A DNA stretch of 47,486 bases from Pseudomonas sp. (GCA_030603065.1 JAUVYN010000019.1:1-47486), one strand, 5' to 3'. Shown: positions 8,445-20,535, counted from the first letter of the stretch. The notes: generated by a model not told the origin, from the letters alone. Made by a program: numbers and translations.

Positions 8445-8466
8445 CCCCCACGACTGTCCGTGAGGG
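8445..8466 (-). terminator. Stem-loop downstream of lysC
   Basis: On the minus strand CCCTCACG pairs with CGTGGGGG (one G-U pair) around a 6-nt loop, starting 8 bp past the lysC stop. No T-run follows, so termination is uncertain. Confidence 0.4.
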
Positions 8467-8474
8467 ACGCACCA

Positions 8475-9710
<1,236 letters not shown>

Positions 9711-9784
9711 TTTCTCGCGCCAACCCCCAACACCGATACCGGTTAGTAAAAATCGGGCCACTCACCGGAGCGCCCGCATACGAT

Positions 9785-12406
9785 CTATTTGCCGCTCAAC
9801 GTGGCGAGCGCAGCTTCCAGGGCCTGATCCAGCGCCTCCACCTCCGTACCCCCGCCCTGGGCCATATCCGGCCGACCGCCACCCTTCCCGCCCACCGCTG
9901 CTGCAGTGGTGCGAATCAGATCGCCAGCTTTTACCTGCCCGGTCAGATCCTTGGTAACGCCGGCGACCAGCACTACCTTTCCTTCAAGCTCACCGCCAAG
10001 CAACACCACGGCCGAACCAAGCTTGTTTTTCAGCTGATCGACCAGCGCCAACAGGCCCTTGCCGTCCAGTCCGTCGACGCGCTGCACCAGCACCTGCATG
10101 CCATTGACCTGACGCACCGCAGCAGCCAGATCGGAACCTGCAGCGCTGGCTGCCTTCGCCTTGAGCTGCTCGACCTCCTTTTCCAGCTGCCGATTACGCT
10201 CGACCAGCGTAGCGAGTTTTTCCAGCACGTTGTCACGCGAGCCCTTGACCAGCCCGGCGGCCTGACGCAACTGCTCTTCGGCGGTGTTGACCCAATCCAG
10301 TGCGCCTGCCCCGGTAACTGCTTCGATGCGGCGAATGCCGGCTGCGATCCCGCCCTCGCTGGTGATCTTGAACAGGCCGATATCCCCTGTGCGGCTGACG
10401 TGTGTACCGCCACACAACTCCACGGAGAACCCGTCGCCCATTGTCAGTACACGCACCTCAGCCCCGTACTTCTCGCCGAACAGCGCCATGGCCCCTTTGG
10501 CCTTGGCCGTCTCGACATCGGTCAGTTCGATGCGAACTTCGGTGTTCAGTCGAATCTGCTGGTTGACGATGTCTTCCAGTGTACGCAGCTGCTCCGGACG
10601 AATCGCCTCGAAGTGCGCAAAATCGAATCGCAAGCGCTGGCTGTCTACCAGAGAACCCTTCTGCTGCACGTGCTCGCCCAGCACCTGACGCAAGGCGGCA
10701 TGCAGGAGGTGCGTTGCCGAATGGTTGAGCTTGGTAGCCTGGCGCACACCATCATCCACGCGACAGCCGACGGTCGCCCCCACCGAGAGACTGCCGCTGG
10801 CAACGATGCCGTGGTGCAGATGTGCACTGGCCGCCTTGGTGGTATCGCGCACATCGAAGCGCACCCCTGCGCCTTCAAGATAGCCGGTATCACCGACCTG
10901 GCCGCCGGACTCGGCATAAAAGGGCGTCTGATCCAGAACCACGACGCCCTGCTCGCCTTCGCTCAGTTGCTCGACCTCTACACCGTCACGGAACAGGGCC
11001 ACGATGACGCCGTTTCCACTGGTGGCTTCGTAACCCTGGAACCGCGTTTCAGCGTCGATCTTGACCAGGCTGTTGTAATCCATACCGAACTGACTGGCCG
11101 AGCGGGCCCGCTCACGCTGCTGCTCCATCGCAGCCTCGAAGCCTTCCTCATCCAGCGTTAATCCGCGCTCGCGGGCGATGTCTCCGGTCAGATCCATCGG
11201 AAAGCCATAGGTATCGTACAGCTTGAACACCACGTCACCCGGAATCTGCGAGCCCTCAAGACCAGCCAGGTCCTGTTCGAGAATGCGCAGCCCCTGCTCC
11301 AGAGTCTTGGCGAACTGCTCTTCTTCCGCCTTCAGGATTCGCTCGATCTGCGCCTGCTGCGTCTTCAACTCTGGGAAGGCGTCGCCCATCTCAGCAACCA
11401 GTGCCGGAACGATACGATGAAAGAAGGGACCGCTGGCACCGAGCTTGCTGCCATGCCGGCAGGCGCGCCGAATGATACGACGCAATACGTAACCGCGACC
11501 CTCGTTAGAAGGAATTACACCGTCGGCAATCAGAAAACTGCACGAACGGATATGGTCTGCTACCACCTTGAGCGAGGCCGCATTGTCCTGCTCGCAACCA
11601 ATAGCTTCAGCCGCGGCGTCAAGCAGGCTCTGAAACAGATCGATTTCGTAGTTGGCATGAACCTTCTGCATCACCGCACTGATACGTTCGAGCCCCATGC
11701 CGGTATCGACACTGGGTGCCGGTAGCGGATGCATGACGCCGTCGGCGGTGCGGTTGAACTGCATGAAGACGTTGTTCCAGATCTCGATGTAGCGATCGCC
11801 ATCCTCGTCAGGACTACCCGGAGGGCCGCCCCAGATGTCCGGCCCGTGATCGAAGAAGATCTCGGTGCAGGGGCCGCAGGGTCCGGTATCGCCCATTGCC
11901 CAGAAATTGTCGGACGCATAGCGCGCGCCCTTGTTGTCGCCGATCCGTACCATGCGTTCGGCCGGCACACCGACTTCCTTGTTCCAGATGTCGTAGGCCT
12001 CGTCATCGTCGGCATAGACGGTAACCCATAGACGCTCGGCCGGCAGGCCCAGCCATTTCGGCGAAGTCAGAAACTCCCAGGCATAGAGGATCGCATCGCG
12101 CTTGAAGTAGTCGCCGAAGCTGAAGTTTCCAAGCATTTCGAAGAATGTGTGATGGCGAGCGGTATAGCCGACGTTTTCCAGGTCATTGTGCTTACCGCCG
12201 GCACGGACACACTTCTGGCTACTCACGGCACGGGTGTAGGCGCGCTTTTCCAAGCCGAGAAAACAGTCCTTGAACTGATTCATCCCGGCATTGGTGAACA
12301 GCAGGGTGGGGTCGTTCGCTGGTACCAGCGAACTCGATGCGACACGGGTGTGACCCTTCTCTTCGAAGAAGCGGAGGAAGGCTTCACGGATCTCAGCGCT
12401 TTTCAT
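9785..12406 (-). CDS. alaS: Alanyl-tRNA synthetase
   Basis: 873 residues, the usual length. The class II catalytic core begins [19 protein letters not shown] with motif 2 around [19 protein letters not shown]. The editing domain has its zinc ligands in [11 protein letters not shown] (HxxxH) and [10 protein letters not shown] (CxxxH). The C-terminal C-Ala domain carries the glycine-rich [15 protein letters not shown]. It charges tRNA-Ala and clears mischarged Ser/Gly. The start was trimmed 20 codons to the conserved N-terminus. A TATAAT on the minus strand at 12465-12470 may be its -10, but no good -35 accompanies it. alaS-lysC-csrA is the P. aeruginosa order. Confidence 0.97.
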   Translation of the reverse strand: MKSAEIREAFLRFFEEKGHTRVASSSLVPANDPTLLFTNAGMNQFKDCFLGLEKRAYTRAVSSQKCVRAGGKHNDLENVGYTARHHTFFEMLGNFSFGDYFKRDAILYAWEFLTSPKWLGLPAERLWVTVYADDDEAYDIWNKEVGVPAERMVRIGDNKGARYASDNFWAMGDTGPCGPCTEIFFDHGPDIWGGPPGSPDEDGDRYIEIWNNVFMQFNRTADGVMHPLPAPSVDTGMGLERISAVMQKVHANYEIDLFQSLLDAAAEAIGCEQDNAASLKVVADHIRSCSFLIADGVIPSNEGRGYVLRRIIRRACRHGSKLGASGPFFHRIVPALVAEMGDAFPELKTQQAQIERILKAEEEQFAKTLEQGLRILEQDLAGLEGSQIPGDVVFKLYDTYGFPMDLTGDIARERGLTLDEEGFEAAMEQQRERARSASQFGMDYNSLVKIDAETRFQGYEATSGNGVIVALFRDGVEVEQLSEGEQGVVVLDQTPFYAESGGQVGDTGYLEGAGVRFDVRDTTKAASAHLHHGIVASGSLSVGATVGCRVDDGVRQATKLNHSATHLLHAALRQVLGEHVQQKGSLVDSQRLRFDFAHFEAIRPEQLRTLEDIVNQQIRLNTEVRIELTDVETAKAKGAMALFGEKYGAEVRVLTMGDGFSVELCGGTHVSRTGDIGLFKITSEGGIAAGIRRIEAVTGAGALDWVNTAEEQLRQAAGLVKGSRDNVLEKLATLVERNRQLEKEVEQLKAKAASAAGSDLAAAVRQVNGMQVLVQRVDGLDGKGLLALVDQLKNKLGSAVVLLGGELEGKVVLVAGVTKDLTGQVKAGDLIRTTAAAVGGKGGGRPDMAQGGGTEVEALDQALEAALATLSGK

Positions 12407-12510
12407 ATATCCCTTACCACTAGACGGTCGGCCGCACGGCAGATGAATCGCCGGCAAAAGCCGCATTATATAGGTATAAAAGCGCCCCTTGCACTCGATG
12501 AAACGGGCTC

Positions 12511-12535
12511 AGCGACTATCGTCGCGATAGTCGCT
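12511..12535 (-). terminator. Perfect 11-bp stem-loop after aruG
   Basis: AGCGACTATCG and CGATAGTCGCT pair perfectly around a TCG loop, about 30 bp beyond the aruG stop and upstream of alaS. No T-run follows. It lies where aruD-aruB-aruE would begin in P. aeruginosa. Confidence 0.55.
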
Positions 12536-12567
12536 GCCGATTGCTCGGACAATTGGAAGGTAAGAGG

Positions 12568-13593
12568 TCAACCAAGCCTTGATTCAGGATCCAGGCTGAC
12601 CGCCCGAATCGGCGTTCCTGCCCTCAAGCCCAGACGTTCCGCGGTTTCTGCCGCAACGACCAGCGTACCCGCCGCGACGCGCCCCGCCCCGCAGGCAATG
12701 CGACAGCCGGCCCTCGCTCGGTTGTGAATCATGTACGGGCGCGCATCTTCACCTGGCGTACCGACTGCCAGAAGCAGCAAGCGACTCTCGCGCACTGCGC
12801 GAATCTGCTGTAGCGGCGCTTCGAGCGTCGCGCCACCGTCGAAGATATCGATATAACCCTGGTAACTCAGACCCTCCTCCTGCGCGATGGCCAGCGCCGA
12901 TTCGGAATCAGGATGAACGCACCCGATCGCCGCCTGGGCGGCCTGACTGAGAAAGCAGGCATACAACGGAAAGCGCGGCATCATCTCAGCGATGAACGCC
13001 TTGCTGCCGATTCCGGTGAGGTAGTTCGCCCGGGCGAACTCCATGCGGAAAAAATGCCGACCGAGACTGTCCCAGAACGGCGAGCGGCCGTCGACATCGC
13101 ACACTCCGCGCATTTCGACGATCACGCGAGGGGAGAAGTCGCCGGAAAACTCTGCCATGTGCAGAAAGCGAGCCTTCGACAGCAGGCGTCCGATCTCCGA
13201 ACTTCGCTGCTCAGGGGGCGCATAAAGCGAGCAGAGCGCAGTAGCGCCAGTAAGATCATTTACCAGAAACAGGGTTGGCTGCTGGCGATAGATATTCAGC
13301 TCGCGGCTGGCAGTCACAGTGAGTCCCATCCGGTAGTTGTACCAGGGCTCGCGCAGTCCTACGGCTGCAAGCATGCCGGTGGTACCGACCACTGCGCCGA
13401 GTGGATTCTCGAGGACGAACAGGTAATCCGCCTCTGCCGGGGGCACGCCGCCGGCGAAACTCGCTTCGACATTGCGCAGGCGCCGAGCAAGGTTTTCCTC
13501 GCTGGCCGGCAGGGACGTGAGCCCGGCCCCAGCAAATGATGCCAGCTCCATGAGGCTAGTCAGGTCGGACAGGCGGGCGCTACGAACCAGCAT
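12568..13593 (-). CDS. aruG: Arginine N-succinyltransferase, beta subunit
   Basis: 341 residues, AstA family, the partner of AruF. The N-terminus MLVRSARLSDLTSLMELA and internal FVLENPLGAVVGTTGM, FFRMEFARANYLTG and FIAEMMPRFPLYACFL are family blocks. It transfers succinyl from succinyl-CoA to the alpha-amino group of arginine (or ornithine), the first step of the arginine succinyltransferase pathway; pseudomonads use an AruF-AruG heteromer. One base separates it from aruF, so translation is probably coupled. Downstream, aruD, aruB and aruE of P. aeruginosa are missing and alaS follows. Confidence 0.93.
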   Translation of the reverse strand: MLVRSARLSDLTSLMELASFAGAGLTSLPASEENLARRLRNVEASFAGGVPPAEADYLFVLENPLGAVVGTTGMLAAVGLREPWYNYRMGLTVTASRELNIYRQQPTLFLVNDLTGATALCSLYAPPEQRSSEIGRLLSKARFLHMAEFSGDFSPRVIVEMRGVCDVDGRSPFWDSLGRHFFRMEFARANYLTGIGSKAFIAEMMPRFPLYACFLSQAAQAAIGCVHPDSESALAIAQEEGLSYQGYIDIFDGGATLEAPLQQIRAVRESRLLLLAVGTPGEDARPYMIHNRARAGCRIACGAGRVAAGTLVVAAETAERLGLRAGTPIRAVSLDPESRLG

Positions 13594-13594
13594 G

Positions 13595-14614
13595 TCAGTC
13601 TCCCCCGACCAGGCGAACCGAATCGCCTTCTGTCACGCCAAGCCATCGGGCGTGCTGTTCATCGAGCTGCAGCGGCTCGCCCGGCGTCCAGGCGACGGTC
13701 ACTACGCCGGCGCGAAAACCGCGAACCTCCGGCATAGCAACCAGCCAGCGCGGCCCTGGACGCATCTCGCCGAGCGTAACCACGGCCATCTGACTGTCCG
13801 CTACACTGCGCAGGTTGGCCGTTCGACCATGCACGACCGGCCCCCCGTCGAACAGATCAATGTAATCATCGGTTTCGAAGCCTTCGTGCAACAGCACATC
13901 GAAGATGGCCTCAGCGCCGGGATGCACTTGTCCGATAACCTCCTGTGCGGCATCCGACAGCATGGGGACGTAAATCGGATACCCTGGCATAAGCTCGGCG
14001 AGGAAATGCCTGCCTCGGTTGCTGCCTATCTGCTCTGCCTCCATATAACTGACCGCAAAGAAGTGCCGCCCAACCGCATCCCAAAAAGGTGCGTTGCCCG
14101 AGTGGTCGCTCACACCGGCAATCTCCACGGCAGTTGACTCCGCAAAACGCTGCGGATGAGAAGCCATGAACAACAAGCGCCCCCGGGCATTCAGGGCCAG
14201 AGCATCCGGGTCCGCCTGTAGCGCCTCGTCGAGATGGAAGCCGGCCAGAAGACTGTGGCCAGTCAGGTCATGGCAAAGCGACAGAACATGGATACGGTTA
14301 TGCAGTCCCAGCTCGCGGGAAGCGTGCAGAAACATTTCGTTTCGGAAGGTATAGAATGGCTGACTGAAGCCGGCCGCAGCGACGATGCTGCTGCAGCCGA
14401 CCAGACGACCCTGCAGGACGTCTTCCAGCACGAAAAAATAACGCTCCTCACCACTAAAGGTGACCTCTTCCGACAGTGAGGCAATCGATGCCTCGACTAT
14501 ACCCGCCAGGCGCTCAGGCTCGGCAGGCAGCGCGGTGACTCCAACCGGGCTGGCAGCGGCAAGCCGCTCTATTTCTGGCAAGTCGTCAAGAGTACAGAGG
14601 CGCTGAATGAGCAT
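13595..14614 (-). CDS. aruF: Arginine/ornithine N-succinyltransferase, alpha subunit
   Basis: 339 residues, AstA family and clearly related to the next gene, suggesting an old duplication. Matching blocks are MLIQRLCTLDDLPEIERLA, YFFVLEDVLQGRLVGCSSI, FFAVSYMEAEQIGSNRG and FLAELMPGYPIYVPML. It forms the alpha half of the succinyl-CoA:arginine N-succinyltransferase. It starts 14 bp after aruC and ends 1 bp before aruG, in one minus-strand operon with argR and aruC. The later steps of the pathway are not encoded in this window. Confidence 0.93.
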   Translation of the reverse strand: MLIQRLCTLDDLPEIERLAAASPVGVTALPAEPERLAGIVEASIASLSEEVTFSGEERYFFVLEDVLQGRLVGCSSIVAAAGFSQPFYTFRNEMFLHASRELGLHNRIHVLSLCHDLTGHSLLAGFHLDEALQADPDALALNARGRLLFMASHPQRFAESTAVEIAGVSDHSGNAPFWDAVGRHFFAVSYMEAEQIGSNRGRHFLAELMPGYPIYVPMLSDAAQEVIGQVHPGAEAIFDVLLHEGFETDDYIDLFDGGPVVHGRTANLRSVADSQMAVVTLGEMRPGPRWLVAMPEVRGFRAGVVTVAWTPGEPLQLDEQHARWLGVTEGDSVRLVGGD

Positions 14615-14628
14615 CGCGATCTTCGCTT

Positions 14629-16861
<2,233 letters not shown>

Positions 16862-16975
16862 GCGCAAAGCCAAGGACGATGAACACCGCCATGCGTAGAA
16901 GAAATCCGGAATCAGGGCAGCGCCTATTGTGCCACAACGCCGGCCTGCTGATACAGGCCAACGCCCCGGCAACCA

Positions 16976-17794
16976 CTAGCGCCCGACGCTTTCCAGCCGC
17001 TTCACTGCCAGGCGGGTCATCTCGTCGTAGATCGCCTGAGGATTGGATTGCTTGAGCGCCCAGGCCTCCTTGCCACTGTCATGGGGAAGAATCATGAATC
17101 GGTCAGCCTCGCTTTGCTCGTGAATCGCCTCGGCGACCTGGGCAGCGCTGATGGGCGAACTTTGAAGCAGTTTGGCTATCTGGTCCTTGGACGCCTGATC
17201 GGGCCCGCGGTAGGAGGAGAGCAGGTTGGTCTGAAAGAATGATGGGCAGACAACGTTGACTTTGATTCCCAGCGGCGCGAGTTCGGCCAGCAGGCTTTCC
17301 GAAAGCGCGACGACGCCTGCTTTGGCTACATTGTAATTGCTCATGCCAGGCGGCTGCATGAGCGCTGCCATCGAAGCGATATTGATGATCCGGCCACTTC
17401 GCTGCTCGAGTAGCATCGGCATGAATGCCTTACAACCCTTCACCACGCCCATCAGGTTGACGCTGAGCTGCCAGTCCCAATCCTCCAATGTAAGGTCCGA
17501 AAACAACCCACCGGAAGCGACCCCTGCGTTGTTGATCAACACGTCCGCTCCGCCGAGCCGCTCGGAGCAGGTCTGCGCCAAGGCCGCGAGCTGACTGAAA
17601 TCACGCACGTCGCACCGCTGAACCGTCCCCCAACCGCCGAGTTTTTCGACGAGGTCAAGCGTCTCGCGCAGGCCCTCCTCCTGTATATCGGCCAGTACCA
17701 GTCGCGCGCCCTCCCGCGCGTAGCGTAGGGCCAGCTCTCTGCCGAGCCCGCTGCCAGCACCCGTTATAACCACCCGCTTCCCGGTGTCGTTCAT
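16976..17794 (-). CDS. SDR family oxidoreductase
   Basis: 272 residues, classical short-chain dehydrogenase. The nucleotide motif TGAGSGLG is at 11-18, NNAG follows at about 88, and the active site is Ser in INIASMAAL with YNVAK. The Asp in LVLADI after the second strand suggests NAD+ preference. The substrate cannot be told from sequence. It lies 114 bp before argR on the same strand and 110 bp after the DTW gene, so it could be transcribed with either side. Confidence 0.85.
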   Translation of the reverse strand: MNDTGKRVVITGAGSGLGRELALRYAREGARLVLADIQEEGLRETLDLVEKLGGWGTVQRCDVRDFSQLAALAQTCSERLGGADVLINNAGVASGGLFSDLTLEDWDWQLSVNLMGVVKGCKAFMPMLLEQRSGRIINIASMAALMQPPGMSNYNVAKAGVVALSESLLAELAPLGIKVNVVCPSFFQTNLLSSYRGPDQASKDQIAKLLQSSPISAAQVAEAIHEQSEADRFMILPHDSGKEAWALKQSNPQAIYDEMTRLAVKRLESVGR

Positions 17795-17904
17795 GTGTAC
17801 CTCGGCTGCGTTTATTGTTGTATGCCAAGGCCAGTCTAACGGCTAGGCTCTTTCCTGCAGGCGATGCAGAACCAAAATAAGCTTCGCGAATGGGTAACCC
17901 TTGC

Positions 17905-18522
17905 TCAACGGGTGGTAGCAAGGTGATTGCGTGAATAGCGTTCAGCACCCATCGAATCGATCTGCCCTTCGATAAGCGCCTCGAAGGGCTTTAGCAGTGG
18001 TTGAAAATCGATATCCGGTTCGATGATCGACAGCGCACGGACGCCCGCTTCGATGGTCGCAAGCGCTTCCGGCCCAGGCGCCTTGCGTAGGCGATAACGA
18101 CTAGCCTGACCCACGGGAAGCGTCACCTGCGGAATGCGGCGCAATACATCGTTCAGGTACAGCAACTTGCGAGCCTTGCGCCAGGTGCCATCCAGAAGAA
18201 CCAGTCGGCGCGGCCGACCATCGAAGGGTGACGGCGCAATCTGCGCCACCTCAGGTCCGGGAAATAGCAACTCGGTTCGCCAGTCCGGATCGGCAAGCTC
18301 TGACGCCAGATCATCATAAAGCTGCTCGGCGATGACGAGCCTTGCATTTGCCAACCCCAGCGCCAGCAGCCTCGCGGTATTCAATGCGTGATGACGCTCT
18401 GACGGATGCTGAATAATCACCACCTGTGTAGCTGGCTGCAGGCTCGGGACAAGCGCGCAGAGACAATGGGTTAGCGGCCGACAACAGGCAGCACAAGCTG
18501 GTCGAGCAGGCGACCCGGGCAT
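17905..18522 (-). CDS. DTW-domain protein, probable tRNA acp3U transferase
   Basis: 205 residues. The N-terminal cysteine cluster CAACCRPLTHCLC and the central LLDGTWRKARKLL (the DxTW signature) define the DTW domain. E. coli TapT (YfiP) of this family adds the acp group from SAM to U47 of tRNAs. The start MPGSPARPACAACC has GGAG 6 bp upstream; an ATG eight codons earlier (18546) has no such site. The next minus-strand gene upstream is the radical SAM gene, 62 bp away with no terminator seen, so this enzyme may share its SOS-box promoter. Confidence 0.85.
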   Translation of the reverse strand: MPGSPARPACAACCRPLTHCLCALVPSLQPATQVVIIQHPSERHHALNTARLLALGLANARLVIAEQLYDDLASELADPDWRTELLFPGPEVAQIAPSPFDGRPRRLVLLDGTWRKARKLLYLNDVLRRIPQVTLPVGQASRYRLRKAPGPEALATIEAGVRALSIIEPDIDFQPLLKPFEALIEGQIDSMGAERYSRNHLATTR

Positions 18523-18584
18523 GTGAGACTCCACAAAAGCACTCATCTTAAAACGTGCCGGATGCACTCTCCAGTTTTGCCCGA

Positions 18585-19649
18585 TCAGAACAGTCCAAGC
18601 TGTTGGCCTGGAGGCGAGAAGGCAGAGCAATCGAGAGGCTCAAGCCCGCCACGAGAGGTCAGACCGGCGCGCCTGAGCGCCGCACGAAAACGCTGTTCAA
18701 GTAGATCGGCGAAGGGCCCCTGCCCACGGAAGCGGCTGCCGAAGCCCGGATCGTTGAGCTCACCGCCTCTACACTGGCGAATGAGGCTCAGTACATGCTC
18801 TGCGCGCAACGGGTAGTGCTCACGAAGCCAGCCCTCGAACAGGGGCGCCACCTCCCATGGCAAGCGCAGCAGGATGTAATGGGCACTGTGCGCGCCTGCG
18901 GCTGCCGCGGCTTCGACCAGTGATTCGAGTTCCGAATCATTTATCGCTGGAATCATGGGCGCAAGCAGCACCCCGACGGGTATACCGCACTCACTCAACT
19001 GGCGCACCACCCTGAGCCTTGCCGTCCCACTGGCCGTGCGGGGCTCCAGCCGACGCTTGAGATCATCATCCAGTGTGGTGAGACTGACCATCACCCGTAC
19101 CAGATTCTGCCGAGCCAGATCGGTCAACAGATCGAGATCCCGAAGGACCAGTGCGCTCTTGGTAACGACGGTCACCGGGTGTCGAAAGCGCAGCAGTACC
19201 TCCAGGCACTGGCGCGTCAGCAGATACTTGCGCTCGATGGGCTGATAGGGATCGGTATTCGCGCCCAGGTTGATCGGCTTGCACTGGTAGCCCGGCCTGG
19301 AAAGTTCAGCGCCAAGTAGCGTGGCGGAATTCTCCCGAGCGATCAGCCGGGTCTCGAAATCCAGGCCCGGTGACATGTCCCAGTACGCGTGGCTGGGCCT
19401 GGCGTAGCAATAGATACAGCCGTGCTCACAGCCTCGGTAGGGGTTGATCGATTGATCGAAACCGATATCAGGAGACCGGTTTCGCGTAATGATCGACCGG
19501 GACAACTCACTTCTCACCTCGGTCGCAGCCGACGCTGGCGCCTGCTCCTGCCACCAGCCATCGTCCTGATCCTCGCTGAGGCGCCTGGCAAACCGGCCAG
19601 CCCGATTGTCGACGGTGCCGCGCCCCGTCGGAATTTTGGAAGATGCCAT
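18585..19649 (-). CDS. PA0069-family radical SAM protein
   Basis: 354 residues. The radical SAM cluster motif is NPYRGCEHGCIYCYARP (CxxxCxxC), followed by SLTTLDDDLKRRLEPRT and VLLAPMIPAINDSE. The family is distantly related to spore photoproduct lyase (SplB) and its biochemical role is not established as far as I know. The start MASSKIPTGRGTVDNRAG matches the family N-terminus; 46 upstream codons look like promoter sequence. A LexA box centred about 28 bp before the start predicts SOS induction. I recall PA0069 being listed in the P. aeruginosa LexA regulon, which would agree. Confidence 0.87.
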   Translation of the reverse strand: MASSKIPTGRGTVDNRAGRFARRLSEDQDDGWWQEQAPASAATEVRSELSRSIITRNRSPDIGFDQSINPYRGCEHGCIYCYARPSHAYWDMSPGLDFETRLIARENSATLLGAELSRPGYQCKPINLGANTDPYQPIERKYLLTRQCLEVLLRFRHPVTVVTKSALVLRDLDLLTDLARQNLVRVMVSLTTLDDDLKRRLEPRTASGTARLRVVRQLSECGIPVGVLLAPMIPAINDSELESLVEAAAAAGAHSAHYILLRLPWEVAPLFEGWLREHYPLRAEHVLSLIRQCRGGELNDPGFGSRFRGQGPFADLLEQRFRAALRRAGLTSRGGLEPLDCSAFSPPGQQLGLF

Positions 19650-19669
19650 CAAATGCGACCCATCGTTAA

Positions 19670-19685
19670 CTGTATATACATACAG
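19670..19685. promoter_or_regulatory. LexA (SOS) box of the radical SAM gene
   Basis: CTGTATATACATACAG fits CTGT-N8-ACAG with an alternating A/T centre, the gammaproteobacterial LexA operator. It ends 20 bp before the start codon, where bound LexA would block promoter or early elongation. Confidence 0.9.
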
Positions 19686-19756
19686 CATTCTGGCATCGAA
19701 GCCCGCCGATAGGAAGGAAAGCAGGGAAAGAAAATCAGGGTGAGCGACAGACGGGT

Positions 19757-19784
19757 AAAAAAAAGCGGCACTCGAGAGCACCGC
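19757..19784 (-). terminator. Rho-independent terminator after ccoM
   Basis: On the minus strand GCGGTGCT pairs with AGTGCCGC (two G-U pairs) around CTCG, followed by TTTTTTTT. It ends the small-gene cluster before the SOS-box promoter. Confidence 0.85.
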
Positions 19785-19828
19785 CAAAGGCCTTGCGAGC
19801 CATGCGAGGTTTCGGGAGCGACTGCTCC

Positions 19829-19954
19829 TCAGGAATTCTTGGGAGGATTCTTGCGGTGCGCATCACGCCAGCAGAAAACGCCAAATCCGGTCAGGAAGGC
19901 CAGACAAAGGCCGACAGCGATGGCGCCTGCTATTACAGTTTCGTCGATGAACAT
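19829..19954 (-). CDS. ccoM: Small membrane protein, probable cbb3 oxidase subunit CcoM
   Basis: A 41-residue single-span protein. The N-terminus MFIDETVIAGAIAVGLC starts outside, the helix runs to about residue 29 (CLAFLTGFGVFCW), then a basic tail RDAHRKNPPKNS. It strongly resembles, from memory, the P. stutzeri CcoM subunit (MF-D-VV-AG...GLGxFxWKDxxKK), which stabilises cbb3-type cytochrome c oxidase. GGAGG lies 8 bp upstream of the ATG. An Anr/FNR-type class II promoter and a terminator frame it, fitting a low-oxygen oxidase subunit. The other cco genes are not in this window. The call rests on recalled similarity, so the function is probable, while the gene itself is well supported. Confidence 0.78.
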   Translation of the reverse strand: MFIDETVIAGAIAVGLCLAFLTGFGVFCWRDAHRKNPPKNS

Positions 19955-19957
19955 GGA

Positions 19958-19988
19958 CTGGACCTCCTAAATAATTTCAGGAGTCCAG
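19958..19988 (-). repeat. Inverted repeat pairing with the ccoM ribosome-binding site
   Basis: On the minus strand CTGGACTCCT can pair with AGGAGGTCCAG (ten pairs, one bulged G) around a 10-nt A/T-rich loop. The 3' arm contains the whole Shine-Dalgarno and ends 3 nt before the ATG. The 5' arm overlaps the -10 hexamer of the Anr promoter, so only transcripts starting further upstream would carry it. Confidence 0.7.
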
Positions 19989-20028
19989 AATACCCATACG
20001 ATGGCTGCGGTTTATTGACCGAAGTCAA
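19987..20028 (-). promoter_or_regulatory. Anr/FNR class II promoter of ccoM
   Basis: TTGACCGAAGTCAA at 20015-20028 is a full dyad of the FNR/Anr type (TTGAY-N4-RTCAA). On the minus strand exactly 22 bp separate it from TATTCT (19987-19992), the spacing of a site centred at -41.5 with a -10 element. Transcription would begin near 19980, about 26 nt before the ccoM ATG. Anr activates the oxygen-limited cbb3 genes in pseudomonads. Confidence 0.8.
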
Positions 20029-20039
20029 ATATGAATCGA

Positions 20040-20225
20040 TCAGCGCTTGGGCGGCTTCTTGCGACCTTTTCGCGCGCCTTTCGGCCGGGGGGATACTGGA
20101 AGTGGCAAGGCCTTCTCAAAGGCCGCGCGAACCTTCGCGAGACGCGCCTCATGGATGGCATGCAGGCGCTGCTTGCGGGCCTGGGTAAGGTCGATAACCT
20201 CGGGAGCCTGAGTGTCTTCTGTCAT
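20040..20225 (-). CDS. Small basic hypothetical protein
   Basis: 61 residues, start MTEDTQAPEVIDLTQARKQ with AAGGAG 6 bp upstream. A short acidic N-terminus leads to a helical, charged middle (RKQRLHAIHEARLAKVRAAFEKAL) and a very basic proline-containing tail (KGARKGRKKPPKR). The tail could bind nucleic acid; no family was recognised. It sits 37 bp after the next small gene and just upstream of the Anr site of ccoM, whose operator begins 12 bp after its stop. Confidence 0.7.
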   Translation of the reverse strand: MTEDTQAPEVIDLTQARKQRLHAIHEARLAKVRAAFEKALPLPVSPRPKGARKGRKKPPKR

Positions 20226-20262
20226 GCTGACTCCTTGAATGACGCCAGAGCCTAGCATTGCT

Positions 20263-20535
20263 TCAGACCTCGATGTCAACCAGCAGTCCCTTGCTTGGCA
20301 GGTCGGATACGGTTTCTACCTTGCCCTCGGGCGAGTACTCCACCAGATCGACCAGGTGTGCCCGCTGACGGGCGCGCCGGCGTTCCGGATGGCGTCCCTT
20401 GTTGCGGCGGCGCCGCTCGACCGGCTCGGCCAGCGCCTCGTGGATCGCAGCCGACTCCTGCGTTTCCTGAACGCCTCGCTTGGGCTTTATTACATCGTTC
20501 TGCGCCCCTGCCACCGGGAGCCCTGGGATCAGCAT
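20263..20535 (-). CDS. Small hypothetical protein
   Basis: 90 residues, no family recognised. It has a variable N-terminus, an Arg-rich centre (VERRRRNKGRHPERRRARQR) and a more regular C-terminus (HLVDLVEYSPEGKVETVSD). The third codon positions are G/C-rich as in neighbouring genes and GAGG lies 5 bp before the ATG, supporting translation. It is divergent from rapA and leads a probable two-gene unit with the 61-residue protein. A similarly small gene is next to hepA/rapA in P. aeruginosa, as I recall. Confidence 0.58.
   Translation of the reverse strand: MLIPGLPVAGAQNDVIKPKRGVQETQESAAIHEALAEPVERRRRNKGRHPERRRARQRAHLVDLVEYSPEGKVETVSDLPSKGLLVDIEV

Noticed and set aside
9711-9784. Lysine riboswitch before lysC
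   Set aside because: Only 74 bp separate lysC from alaS, far too short for the aptamer, and no matching fold was seen.
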